64,000 nt of DNA, from positions 44,224,704-44,288,703 of the forward strand of contig JASEVX010000013.1 of assembly GCA_031761405.1 (NCBI GenBank). The letters are read 5' to 3'. Every line of letters begins with the position of its first letter. Positions within the stretch are counted from its first letter, which is position 1. Of this stretch, positions 12,101 to 22,063 are shown one piece after another. The stretch comes from Serripes groenlandicus (Eukaryota; Mollusca; Bivalvia; Cardiida; Cardiidae). The notes under the pieces were generated by a model. That model worked only from the letters and a program-made list of their open reading frames with translations. It was not told the origin of the DNA and searched no databases. The position numbers were made by a program, and so were the translations under genes.

Positions 12101-12149
12101 GGTGGTTACACCGTGACCACCCACCATGACAATAACCATTTCTCAGGTT

Positions 12150-12526
12150 TAGGTGCTTACTAACAGAGATATTTACCGGCAAATATTGGGTTTTGAAGCT
12201 TAGTAAGAGAGATATTAACCAGCAAATATCGGATTTGGAAACTTAATCAGAGAAAGTGACCGGCAAATATCGGGTTTGTAAGCTTAATAAGAGATATTAA
12301 TCGTCAAATATTGGGTTTGGATGCTTAGTAAAAGATATTAACTTTCAAATATTGTGTTTGGAAGCTTAGTAAAGGATATTAACCTTCAAATATAGCGTTT
12401 AAATGCTTATTAAAGGATATTAACCTTCAAATATAGCGTTTGGATGCTTAGTTATAGATATTAACATTCAAACATTGGGTTTGGAAGCTCAATAAAGGAT
12501 ATTAACTGGTAAATATTTAGTTCGGA
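12150..12526. repeat. 41-44-bp minisatellite, right block
   Basis: About nine copies of the same unit as at 8480-9222 (GATATTAACCGGCAAATATT, then GGGTTTGGAAGCTTA). They include a local subfamily carrying TTCAAATATAGCGTTT. The unit and orientation match the left block, showing that the two were one array before the LINE inserted. Confidence 0.85.
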
Positions 12527-12635
12527 ATAAGATTACATAACAGCGTCATAAAACACACCAGTGGCTGTACATCAGATAACAGCTGATAAGATTACATAAC
12601 AGTGTCATAAAACACACCAGTGGCTGTACATCACA
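12527..12635. repeat. Short tandem duplication (about 58 bp, twice)
   Basis: The phrase GATAAGATTACATAACAG, then TCATAAAACACACCAGTGGC, occurs twice in succession, near 12529 and 12586. It looks like a simple two-copy duplication. No function is apparent. Confidence 0.8.
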
Positions 12636-12789
12636 GCCAGATGGCAACACAGCATGGGACCAACCATAAAGTACTGTCAATCAAGGATAGCATTCCTTTG
12701 TAATGCATGGGCATGTCCAAGCACACCATCATCTGCACAGCATGGGACATAAATATGTGTAGTTTCTTTGTAATTAAACTTGTATTGGT

Positions 12790-13106
12790 CATTCCCTTGT
12801 ATTGTATAAGAATTAACCCCCCTGATCAATAATCAGAAGCTTCTTTCTGATGCCTCTGCAGCAGACATATTTTGAAATCATTGTGACAGAAGGAGAAATT
12901 TCTCATTAATAGCTTTTTCTAATTATGCCACAAGGTTTTCAACTATTTAACTATTACGCTTTCATCAGTTAACCCTTTCCCACATATAGGAAATCTGCAG
13001 CAAATGACTTTGTAAACATACCTCAGAACGATCAATTTCTTCTTTTGTCGCCATGTTTTCAAAAAGCTGTCTGCTGCCAAGGCGTCTATATGAGGAAAAT
13101 TGTTAA
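12790..13106. mobile_element. TTAA-flanked MITE family: one decayed, one short copy
   Basis: 12969-13106 is bounded by TTAA, with TTAACCCTTTCCCACATATA at the left and a diverged inverse at the right (138 bp). Immediately before it, 12810-12960 carries a decayed copy with GATGCCTCTGCAGCAGAC and GAGAAATTTCTC. The internal palindromic halves (CTGCAGCA and CTGCTGCC) are visible. Confidence 0.65.
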
Positions 13107-14134
13107 GATTTTCTGCTGCAGATTTGTTGTAGAAACAGGGAAGCGGTTATTTATGATCCCTGTTGATTCAGCATATGACCTTCTATTATAATATTACATC
13201 TTATAAAGTATTTGGTATGTTGCCTCCTTTAAAAATATCAGACAAATGAAATATAAACATCTGAATAAATAGATTGATATGGAATTGAAATTATTTTAGA
13301 AAAAGCGGATTGCTCTAAATAAGTAACTGTTTCTTTTCTCGCAATGTTTTCGAAAGGCATCAAATGTTGTTTATTTGAGGCAAAGAATTTTTTGTGCAGT
13401 TTCTCCTTTTCTTGTATTGCGTATTGCGTTAAAAGGTTTGTGTTGCAGTTGTCAAGGTTGCTGGAGGAAATGTATGCATTTAATACACCTTATCCATACA
13501 ACATATTGGAAACATCTTTGAAAAAGATCTTGGCAAAAATGTTGAAAATCTCTATAAATGAAATTATTATTATTTAATCGAGTAGAGAAAATTGTGGCAA
13601 ATTGAAAAACTGCTTATTAGGAGTTATTTTTTCCTTTTGCCACATTGTTTAAAAAGTTGTCTTAAATAAAATGCAATTTATACTTGACAGAAACTGTTTA
13701 AGAGTTGTTAGAAACTAAGAATGAATAATAAGAAAGGTCCAGTTGAACTGGAAAAATACCAAGAATTTATGTTTTACAACTTTATTTTTAGCAAGTATGG
13801 CGAGACTTATGAATAAAATTGTTATTGTCAACATTGCAACATTAATGTATCAGTCTCTAAAAGACTTCAAAGTGTTTCCTAAAAAAAATCATGCACAATG
13901 TTTAAACTGGTTTTGAATCCAGAGTATGTGAGTGATGAGAAAGCTTTCCGGATCATGGATCATTCTGAATGTAGGCCACCTCTAGAACGTATCTGTTCAG
14001 TACAACAGGCTGAATGTTAGGCGTAATGGGTAAAACATATTATATAAAGAGTACACACGGCTGTACACAATTTCAAGCGTCCATGGCGAATAGTTTTCCC
14101 TGATCTCAGTCAAGATATTTGTCTTAGGATGAAG
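13107..14134. other. No gene recognised
   Basis: AT-rich sequence. The 77-codon frame at 13344-13577 begins in a CAATGTTTTCGAAAGGC piece resembling the MITE family interior and is not supported as a gene. No RNA gene or tandem repeat was seen. Confidence 0.45.
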
Positions 14135-14900
14135 TGCAAGTTCAACGTGAGCAGAAAATGTCTGAAAAATCTAAAACTAAGAAAAATCAGTTTAATTCCT
14201 ACTGATTGTTGTTGTTGTTAAGTAACGAAATGTACCGAAAAAAAACAAGAAGTAGAACAAAAAGTGTTTCACGATCAACAAGTCTTCAGCAGATGACTTT
14301 TAAATAAAAGTATGGAAACTTTATTTAAGTAAAAGTGTGTAGTTCAAAACAGTATGCTTAGGGATAATTTGTTGAATAGGAGCAATAGTTTTCCTTATGT
14401 TTCCAAAAGTCAGATTCTGCAGAGGCGTCAAAATACGTCTATATGAGGCAAATGGTTCAACTGCGGATTTCTTAACGACCCAGATACATTGAATCGACTG
14501 TTTACCTGAACCAATGAAAACAGTGTTTAAAACGAACAACGGAGTTATTGAACCCCAATGTATTTTATGAATATGTTGGTCGTGTTTATTTTTATATTCA
14601 TGTGTCAGCGGTCAATAAATGCTCATAAAGGATCCATTAACAAATTACACAGATGTTTTCAAAGAAGGGTCTGTGTTTAGTGACATGTTATATAAAGGGT
14701 AAAGAGTGTGTAACTAAATATTCAGTACGCCCTTTGTCATTTTTTATTTGTTTGGAACAAACGAATTTAGTACTAGAATTTTTAAGTATGGATTTTCTCA
14801 TGCGTTAGATGCATGTATTGGGAAATAAATTTAGGCATGAGACTACACCTTTGCTTGCCTTCTGATTACTATGTATAATTTATTGCAGAGCTGTCTTTTA
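14135..14900 (+). repeat. Old copy of a dispersed segment also at 42.1 and 63.0 kb
   Basis: Collinear similarity is visible by eye: TGATTGTTGTTGTTGTTAAG against 63035, CAGCAGATGACTTTTAA against 42189 and 63116, TTCATGTGTCAGCGGTCAAT against 42566, and GGTAAAGAGTGTGTAACTA against 42659. Divergence is higher than between the 42-kb and 63-kb copies, so this is an older relative. It is non-coding in every copy. The minus frame 14321-14539 is not shared by the other copies. Confidence 0.7.
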
Positions 14901-15471
14901 TGTATTGTGTACATAGTCTGGACCTTAATAGAGTATTGCTGTTGTTGTTTCATAAGTAATTTCCGCAGTGATGATGAATTAGCCTTCAAAAGGCTCAACT
15001 GCATGTTTTGACACTTGCACTATCGTAACATATTTTGACGAAACAGTACGTTTAGCAGAGTTATTTCCCCTAAAAGAAAAACCGCCATTTGTATACAAAT
15101 TTACTCAACTATCCTGTGAAAAGTCGATGTGAATTTTGTTAATTTGAGAGAAACAGACTTTACACATTGATTTAAGGTTAGTTCTTCTTTTATATCGTAA
15201 ATGTAAGTGGAGTAAGTAGAATTATATTTACTGTCTAAAGAAATTTAAATTTTGGAAACAGAATATCGTTTTTTGTGTATGCCCAGAGACATATGATATA
15301 TCTACGGGTCTCCTAAGTTCGTGATCACAAGGACTAAAATAAACTAACCTTCGTCTAACCTTCATCTTGTTCGACTTTAAACAACACTGTCTTGTTCATT
15401 ACAAAAATAATATGGAAAAGGCACAGCCTCAAAACAAGCACAGTACAAAACAAGACACCACATCTATTAAA
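14901..15471. other. No gene recognised
   Basis: AT-rich unique sequence with no supported coding region, tRNA box, repeat or transposon end. Confidence 0.45.
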
Positions 15472-15756
15472 CAGATCAAACATAGGCTACATGCATTTAA
15501 AATGTTACCTTCATTCACTATTACACATCAGATCAAACATAGGCTACATGCATTTAAAATGTTACCTTCATTCACTATTACACATCAGATCAAACATAGG
15601 CTACATGCATTTAAAATGTTACCTTCATTCACTATTACACATCAGATCAAACATAGGCTACATGCATTTAAAATGTTACCTTCATTCACTATTACACATC
15701 AGATCAAACATAGGCTACATGCATTTAAAATGTTACCTTCATTCACTATTACACAT
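15472..15756. repeat. Five identical 57-bp tandem repeats
   Basis: Five consecutive copies of a 57-bp unit (from CAGATCAAACATAGGC to ACTATTACACAT) show no differences that I can see, which implies very recent expansion or homogenisation. As 57 is a multiple of three, two forward frames remain open across it (15367-15846 and 15392-15829). Two overlapping frames both staying open argues that neither is a protein. Confidence 0.95.
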
Positions 15757-15880
15757 CAGGAGATTTCATCCATGTCTTCAGTTGGATATAATTACAGATT
15801 TAATCTATATGACAAGGACTTTTGTTTAATCCATGCTTTATCCTGAAGCATTCATGTCGGTAGAAAGTCACACACATGTA

Positions 15881-16761
15881 CACTTCGACGAATTTCTAAT
15901 TGGCCACTTAGTTTTTATCACATTTTAGGAAAAGTATTCGGAGAAAAATACAAATCACCAAATATAAGTTTAATACAATTTATTCCTAATATGTAAAAAA
16001 ACTTCATTGAAATTTGATAACGGGAACTAACTTAACAGAGAGGGTTAATATGGACACCCTTAAAACAAAAACTGCAAGATCAAATCACGTGGTATTTGAT
16101 TTCGTTTCAATACTTTGTATGTCCACCTGCTGCGGCAATTACAGCAAGGCACCTTGTCCTCATTGATATAATGTATCTGTGAAGATACTGTTGTGGAATG
16201 GTCGCCCACATCTGATGAATTACACGCGTGATCTCCCTGAGATTAGGTTGCAGCGGCTGGGCACGAACCTTGCACTTCAATAGGTCCCACACGTGCTCGA
16301 TCGGATTTAAATCCGGACTTTTTGCAGGCCATTGGAGTGTTCGCACGTTGTTTGCTGCAAGCATTACTTGTGTGCTTCTAGCCGCGTGACATGGTGCGTT
16401 TGATAACAACGCGTAACAGACGTGTCCGATGGGATGCCGGCACGAATCATTCCAACAGCTTGAGCGCGTTCTGAAATGCTCATTCTTGCCATATTTAATG
16501 TTTTTCATAAAAGACAATCCACGAAGAATACATTCCTACCAAATACGACAATACGCCGTGCACGAGGAACGTGAGCACATAGACTATTTTCGCACCTACC
16601 ATTCCGCATGGATGATTTTGTACATAAATACGTGTTTTCTTTCCGTAAATCGATAGATTGGTGTGTACAATACAAACATAACCAAACCTTAGATTTATTG
16701 ATTAAATATGTCGCATAATATCATATTTTATATGGTGGCCAATTAGAAATTCGTCGAAGTG
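15881..16761 (-). mobile_element. Internally deleted Tc1/mariner element with intact TIRs
   Basis: The element is 881 bp and flanked by TA on both sides (15879-15880, 16762-16763), the Tc1/mariner target duplication. The two ends are perfect 27-bp inverted repeats beginning CACTTCGACGAATTTC and ending in GGCCAC (15881-15907 and 16735-16761). It holds the first residues and the C-terminal part of a Tc1-type transposase on the minus strand, joined by an internal deletion. It cannot encode active transposase but could be mobilised in trans. Confidence 0.9.
16107..16492 (-). pseudogene. Tc1-type transposase, deleted pseudogene
   Basis: From the ATG at 16492 the minus strand encodes MARMSISERAQAVGMIRAG, the usual N-terminal helix-turn-helix start of Tc1 transposases, then stops after about 42 codons. 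A second frame picks up at AARSTQVMLAANNVRTLQWP and runs through SPDLNPIEHVWDLLK, which holds the catalytic glutamate of the DDE/D triad, to the natural C-terminus near 16107. The middle, with the first two catalytic aspartates, is gone. Roughly 200 residues are missing compared with a normal Tc1 transposase of about 340. Confidence 0.9.
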
Positions 16762-16778
16762 TATATCCATTAAATTGG

Positions 16779-17102
16779 TTAAGCCATTACCACATACAAC
16801 CAATCTGCAGCAGAATTGTGTATATAGACGCTTTCTGATGCCTCTGCAGCAGAATCTTTTTTGAAAATATGTTGACAAAAGAAGAAATTGCTCAAAACAA
16901 AAATTAAACAAGCAATTTCTCCTTTTGCCAAAATGTTTTCAACTTGAATGAGTAATAATATATATTCATTTACAGAGATTTTTACATATTTGTCCAGATG
17001 AAATCAAAGTCGTCTGCTGCAAAAATGTTGTATGTAGGAAAGGATTTAAAAGTCTTCTGCTGCAGATACATCAGAAAGAGTCTTAATATGGGAAATGGTT
17101 AA
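16779..17102. mobile_element. TTAA-flanked MITE, composite, 324 bp
   Basis: Bounded by TTAA at 16779-16782 and 17099-17102. The left end reads TTAAGCCATTACCACATA and the right TATGGGAAATGGTTAA. GATGCCTCTGCAGCAGA and AGAAGAAATTGCTC in the left half face GCAATTTCTCCTTTTGCC further right. A second GTCTTCTGCTGCAG block near the right end suggests one copy inserted in, or was extended from, another. Confidence 0.7.
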
Positions 17103-17529
17103 ATAATAAATTGCAAATCAAAGATTATATAATCAACTGCCTTGATTCATATACTTTAATGTTGTGAACACATTAGTGATTTTATAATTTTGCTGAGGTT
17201 GTTAGCCATCAAGATCTAAATAGGTGAATGAATCAAGATCAAACAGTAAATACATCAGCTTGTGATATAGTTTAAATACTGTTTATGTTTGGAGTGAAAT
17301 TATTTATACAAAACCATATTTCCTATATATGTACAGGCTAATCAATGTCTGATATTTAAATATCAGTCAACTTGAGTCAAGTGAATCAGCATAATTAAAA
17401 TAATTTAAAGGTAGTTTTGGATCTGATCATTCATATGAATGGATTAATCTGAATCTACACTCCTGTCATTATATGTAACTATATGAGGTTTATTTGTTCG
17501 AAAGACTTCAAAAATGGTAATACTTACGG
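17103..17529. other. No gene recognised
   Basis: Unique-looking AT-rich sequence without a supported feature. Confidence 0.45.
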
Positions 17530-17640
17530 TATGTATGGCTTTCCTCGTCCTTGTCGTTCAGGATTGTGGGTTTAAGCATTAGGACTGACTCACTGGTGTC
17601 AGGATAATTGGACCAGTTATTCTGATAACTTGCCCAGAAA
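17530..17640 (+). mobile_element. SINE family 2 body fragment
   Basis: GGCTTTCCTCGTCCTTGTCG, then GGATTGTGGGTTTAAGCATTA and CTCACTGGTGTCAGGAT, parallels the body of the SINE at 5975-6180. The tRNA head is missing or unrecognisable. Confidence 0.45.
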
Positions 17641-17652
17641 TTGTTGTGAAAT

Positions 17653-18008
17653 CAGGGCCTTTTTACCTTATATAAGTGACGCCGTTAAACGGTGTCTTCC
17701 CAATTGGAAAAACGTTGTTTTTTTCCCAATTGGAAAAAAATATTTCCCAAAATCTAAAAAAAAAAAAAAAAAAAAAAAAAAGAATTTAATTTTTTTAAGT
17801 GAAGTGAAGTGGAATACACTATTCACAGATATATTTGTCTTGTTTAATTGTATTATATAAACCAAAAGTCTTAAGTTATTGTAAAAAGGACTATTTATAT
17901 AGCCACATGTTATATGTCTAATTTTTCCCAATTTGGCAAAAAATCGCGCTAAAATTTCCCAAAATGAAAGGCTAAGGCCTCTTCCCAATTTCTGGAAAAA
18001 AGGCCCTG
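17653..18008. mobile_element. hAT-like MITE, 356 bp, with 5-bp TSD
   Basis: The ends are inverted repeats CAGGGCCTTTTT (left) and AAAAAGGCCCTG (right). Both are flanked directly by GAAAT (17648-17652 and 18009-18013), a perfect 5-bp duplication. The interior is rich in TTCCCAATTTGG-type motifs and contains an A-run at about 17757-17781. CAGGG-type tips are typical of hAT elements. A 5-bp duplication fits the hAT5 subgroup and not the usual 8 bp. Non-coding; the frames 17630-17860 and 17668-17988 are chance. Confidence 0.8.
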
Positions 18009-18013
18009 GAAAT

Positions 18014-18455
18014 AACTGAAATGTTGTTGATTGCGGAGTAAAACACTATACAAACCTGGAAGGGAAATTAAATTACATCTATAGTAATTTTAAAAAATAA
18101 ATAAGACAGCTTAACACAATATCCTCAACAGTCGTAAGGCTCAATACACATTAGGATTACTTTGATTACTCAAATATATAGACTGACCAATGACACTAAG
18201 CACATAACAAAGTACACGAAATATATTATGAAAACTGAAATAAATACCTTTTCTGATTACAAAGTCGTCTGTCAACATCTCCCACTCAGTAACCAGTGGG
18301 TCAATTGGAATTAAACTTCACAGAAAGAATCCTTTAAAAGATCTCTGACATCAGAATTCTTTCAATTGTTTAGGATCCATGCAGAATTCTGGGTAGCATG
18401 GTTTATTTAACCAAACAAAAACAAACTTTAAAATGATTATTCTCCCAAAATGTTG
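18014..18455. other. No gene recognised
   Basis: AT-rich sequence without supported genes or repeats. Confidence 0.45.
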
Positions 18456-18459
18456 TAGA

Positions 18460-19200
18460 AAAGTTCCTTGGATGACCCTCTATCAGATTCCTTCAAGCCA
18501 TGTTGATTGGTCGATACACATGGCCACCAGGGGGCGGGGCTGTTTTGCCTTATATAATGAAAATTTAAAACAATCTTCATCTCGTAAAGTGTCAAGCTAT
18601 TTTTTGACAAATTTAGTAGTTATAAATGTTCCTTGGGTGACCTTCTATCAGATTCCTTCAAGCCATGTTGATTGATAGAAAAACACGGCCACCAGAGGGC
18701 ATGGCTGTTTTGCTGTATATGGCTATAGTGAAAACTTCTTGGACGAAAGTATCTGGCCGATTTTCAAATAATTTTGTATAAATGTTTCTTGGGTGACTCT
18801 CTGTCAGATTATATCAAGCCATGTTGATTGATCTTAAACTATGGCTGCTAGGGAGGTGGGGCGGGGTTGTAAGCCTTATATTGGCTTTACTGAAAACTTT
18901 AAAAATCTTCTCCTGCCGAACTATTTGGCCGATTTTGCAGAAATGATCATAAGGTGACACTCTACGAGATTCCTTCAAGCCATGGTGATTGGTCAAAAAA
19001 CATGGCCACCAGGGGGCTGGGCTGTTTGGAGATTCAATTTTTGCTTAATGTCAGTTGAGCGATAGTGGACCTCTTGGGCCCCTTGTATTAGATTACCTGA
19101 CCACAAAATGAGTTAATGTGGTTGACTGTGTGGTTGGCATGACAAATCGCATTTCACAAGTCAAGTGAGCGATCCAGGGCCATCATGGCCTTCTTGTATA
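18460..19200. mobile_element. Tandem ~165-bp repeat element with hairpin termini
   Basis: Four units, beginning near 18468, 18633, 18790 and 18950, share CTATCAGATTCCTTCAAGCC, ATGTTGATTGGTC and GGCCACCAGGGGGC. The array is followed by two diverged copies of a terminal motif, GTTGAGCGATAGTGGACCTC (about 19055) and GTGAGCGATCCAGGGCCATC (about 19166), the latter with a GGGCCATCATGGCC hairpin and TTGT tail. The same terminus closes the element at 28735-29720. Tandem core plus terminal hairpin resembles Helitron-like non-autonomous elements of molluscs; this classification is inference. Confidence 0.6.
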
Positions 19201-19265
19201 AAAGTCATCGATCTGCTGCAGATACATTAGAATGCGTCTACTCGTGGGACAGCGTTAAACCATTT
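19201..19265. mobile_element. TTAA-MITE right-end fragment
   Basis: GATCTGCTGCAGATACATTA, then AATGCGTCTACTCGTGGGAC and GTTAAA, matches the right end of the CTGCAGCAGA family. The left half is absent. Confidence 0.5.
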
Positions 19266-19919
19266 CCATGATTTTTATGATATTTCGCCTGCATAAACAA
19301 CTTTAAAAAATGGCAAGAGGATCAGAAATTGCTTATGAATAACAATTCCGTAATTTTTCATTTTTATTTTAAAATCATAATTATGTTAGTCTAGATTTAA
19401 CATTCTTTTACTTTGAAAAACTCATGATGCAATGCTTTATTAGTCAATGAATCACACAAATTAAGTTTGAATGCTGAAAACAGAAAAAACAAAGTCATAA
19501 CCTAAGAGCATGGTAGTCTGAATAGAAGTTTCTTTGCATGTTCAATTACACATCGATAAAATGCCAACCGAATGAAAGGCAGATTCCAGATCACATCTTA
19601 TAAACGTTGTTTAAAAGAAACTTTGTATTAGAACCGAATAGTATCATGAGTCATTTATATGCAAAAGACAATAATTACAACTAAAGGGTTTTAAAGATGC
19701 TTAGACTAATTTGAGAAGACATAATGATATTAAATGAAATGATATGAAATTTTAATGAAAAATTAAACCCAATTGCCTAATACTTTAACTGAATATGTAT
19801 TGCACTTTAGCATTTAATCTGTTATTACTTAATGTTTGGGAAAGGTAAATTTTGTTAAGTTTTTAGCAAATTCTTTGTATAGTAGGTCTTCCAAAGGGAA
19901 GAAAGTCAGTAAAATACAT
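19266..19919. other. No gene recognised
   Basis: AT-rich, with no open frame, tandem repeat or RNA signal that I can support. Confidence 0.45.
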
Positions 19920-20205
19920 TATATCATCAATTCTCTTTAATTATCGAATTTTCGACCACTTGGTCTTTATCAAGATTTAAAAAATACAACGGAAATTTAT
20001 GTGCAGTCAATTCTTGTGTCGAGGAGATCAAGTTGTGATGAGGAGACGTCGTCAGGACATGTTGATATCTGTTCCGGTGCGGCGTCCTACAATTCCCGTA
20101 CTTTTCCATCTGCTGAAAAGCGACTCTCCATGGATAAATGTATCTTCCCTTCCTGCGATTAGACCCGCGTTTTATCATCGCTCAGGACCATCTCGCATAT
20201 GAAAG
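19920..20205 (-). other. Possible retroelement-derived remnant
   Basis: The minus-strand frame 19927-20178 ends in LNLDKDQVVENSI, encoded by CTTGATAAAGACCAAGTGGT. This sort of phrase recurs near the 3' end of some retroelements, but I cannot name a family. The composition is more balanced than the surrounding sequence. It could be a fragment of a coding exon or a transposon; confidence is low. Confidence 0.25.
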
Positions 20206-20279
20206 AAATTGAATATATCTGGCAGAAGTGTGTACAAAAACCTGCAATTAATACTACCTTATATCATTAGCAAAATTAC

Positions 20280-20392
20280 TAATAACAATAACAACAACGA
20301 TATATCATTATGGTCTTTATTATCATTATAATCATCATCACCACTATTATTATCATCATCACTATCACTTTAATCAATACTATCATCATCAA
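20280..20392. repeat. Imperfect ATC/ATT trinucleotide repeat
   Basis: A degenerate run of ATTATC and ATCATC triplets immediately before the 67-bp minisatellite. Confidence 0.8.
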
Positions 20393-21232
20393 TGGCCCGT
20401 TAATATGCATGTTAAGTAATATAGGGTCTAAGGTTTATTTCATTGCCAATTAGTTGGAATGGTTCGTTAATATGCATGTTAAGTGATAAAGAGTCTGAGG
20501 TGTATTGCATTGCCAGTCAGTTACAATGTCCCGTCATATGCATTTTAAGTGATAAAGGGTCTGAGGTTTATTTTATTGCCTGACAGTGACAATGGCCGTA
20601 AATCTCTATGTTAAGTGATATAAGATCTGAGGTTTATTTCTTTGCAAGTCAGTTACAATGGCCCGTTAATATGCATGTGTAATGATATAGGGTCTGATGT
20701 TAAACAGTTTATTTCGTTGCCAGTCAGTTACAATGGCCCGTTAAAATGCATATTACGTAATATAGGGCCTGATGTTTATTTTGTTGCCAGTCAGTTACAA
20801 TGGCCCGTTGATATCCATATTAAGTGATATGGGGTCTGGGGTTTATTTCGATGCCAGGCAGATACAGTGGCCCGTTAAGATGCATTTTCAGTTATATACG
20901 GTCTAAGGTTTATTTAGTTGCCAGTCAGTTACAATGGCCCGTTAATATCCATGTTAAGTGATATAGGGTCTAAGTTTATTTCATAGCCAGTCAGTTACAA
21001 TAACCAGTTAATATGCATGTTAAGTGATATGAGGTCTAAGTTTATTTCATTGCCAGTCAGTTACAATGTTCCGTTAATATCCATGTTAAGTGATATAGGG
21101 TCTAAGGTTTATTTCATCGCCAGTCAGTTACAATGTTCCGTTAATATGCATGTTAAGTAATATAGGGTTAAAGGTTTATTTCCTTGCCATTCAGTTACAA
21201 TGGCCCGTTAATATCCATGTTAAGTGATATGC
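20393..21232. repeat. 67-bp minisatellite, about 12-13 copies
   Basis: The unit contains CAATGGCCCGTTAATATGCA, GTTAAGTGATATAGGGTCT and TTTATTTCATTGCCAGTCAG. Copies differ by 5-15%. It ends exactly where the segmental duplication at 21.24 kb begins. No similar array was seen before the second duplicate at 46.8 kb. No coding capacity. Confidence 0.9.
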
Positions 21233-21239
21233 ATACATT

Positions 21240-22060
21240 GTATTTTTCATTATCAAACAACATCATGAAGTGATCCGAAAACCGCCCCGGTCATTTATTC
21301 TTGCCGATGATTAGTTAATGTCACAGTATATGAATAACGTCACACCAACATTGAACAAATCTGAACGACCAATTGGTACAAAAACATATAAATCAAAATA
21401 TTTATCCATCAGATTTAATGTTTATATTAATCAAATAAAGCCCGTGAGATGTGTGTCTTCCCCTTATCTAGGAACTTGACAGAACTTGGCCCTATTTCGT
21501 CCCCATATCCTTAACTTCCATGTACGCTGAAGGCATCAGTCTTACAACATAGCTTATTCAAACACATTCTCTGCATCTTATATAAATATACTCGTACATA
21601 CATGTAGCTTATAAACTCAAGTTTAAACATTAAACATTTAAGACACAAACTCATCTAAAGGGAGGGCAAGGTTTATGCTAATATATTTTTTCGAAGGTGT
21701 ATAAGTGTTATCTGACCTATTACAATGCGGAAGTTTAATATTTTTAGCAATGACACAAAATCCTTAACTTCAACTTTTGTTAAGGTTTTGCGACCGATTA
21801 TTTAAGCGGAATAATTGTTCAACAGGTACATGTATGTTTGCACGTTTATGTGTCGAAATGAATGATAATATTTGATATAACATATAATGTCAGGTTCATA
21901 TTAACATACATAGGTATACACATACAAATCGCGGGTAGATCGCGTCAAGTCACAACATAAATACATATATTCTTTTAAATATATACGGATGACCGAATCT
22001 TGATTATCAATATATTTACGTATCAAGCTTTAAGCATATACATGACGGGGAATCGCTAGA
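21240..22060. other. Left flank of copy A; no gene
   Basis: No coding region. Similar blocks in the same order lie at 46810-47720: GACCAATTGG with (A/G)CACATATA near 21368 and 47025, GTGTTATCTGACCTATTA near 21706 and 47336, GACCGATTATTTAAGCGGAA near 21792 and 47429, and GACGGGGAATCGCTAGATC near 22044 and 47701. Part of it also resembles 63345-63560. Confidence 0.7.
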
Positions 22061-22063
22061 TCA

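Larger units (their letters stand above)
9223..12149 (-). mobile_element. Degenerate non-LTR retrotransposon (LINE), minus strand
   Basis: Read on the minus strand, the order is endonuclease, reverse transcriptase, C-terminal region, 3' UTR, then a short AATG-type tail whose complement is the CATT run at 9224-9245. Stops and frameshifts break every domain, so it is dead. The arrangement fits CR1/L2/Jockey-like LINEs. I cannot assign a clade by eye. It splits a minisatellite. No target-site duplication could be demonstrated because both flanks are the same diverged repeat. Confidence 0.8.

Noticed and set aside
15367..15846. 159- and 145-codon forward frames over the 57-bp repeat
   Set aside because: Both overlap the same five identical repeats in different frames. 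Outside the repeat they have no recognisable features.
17630..17988. Lys-rich and Phe-rich frames
   Set aside because: Produced by the A-run inside the hAT-like MITE.
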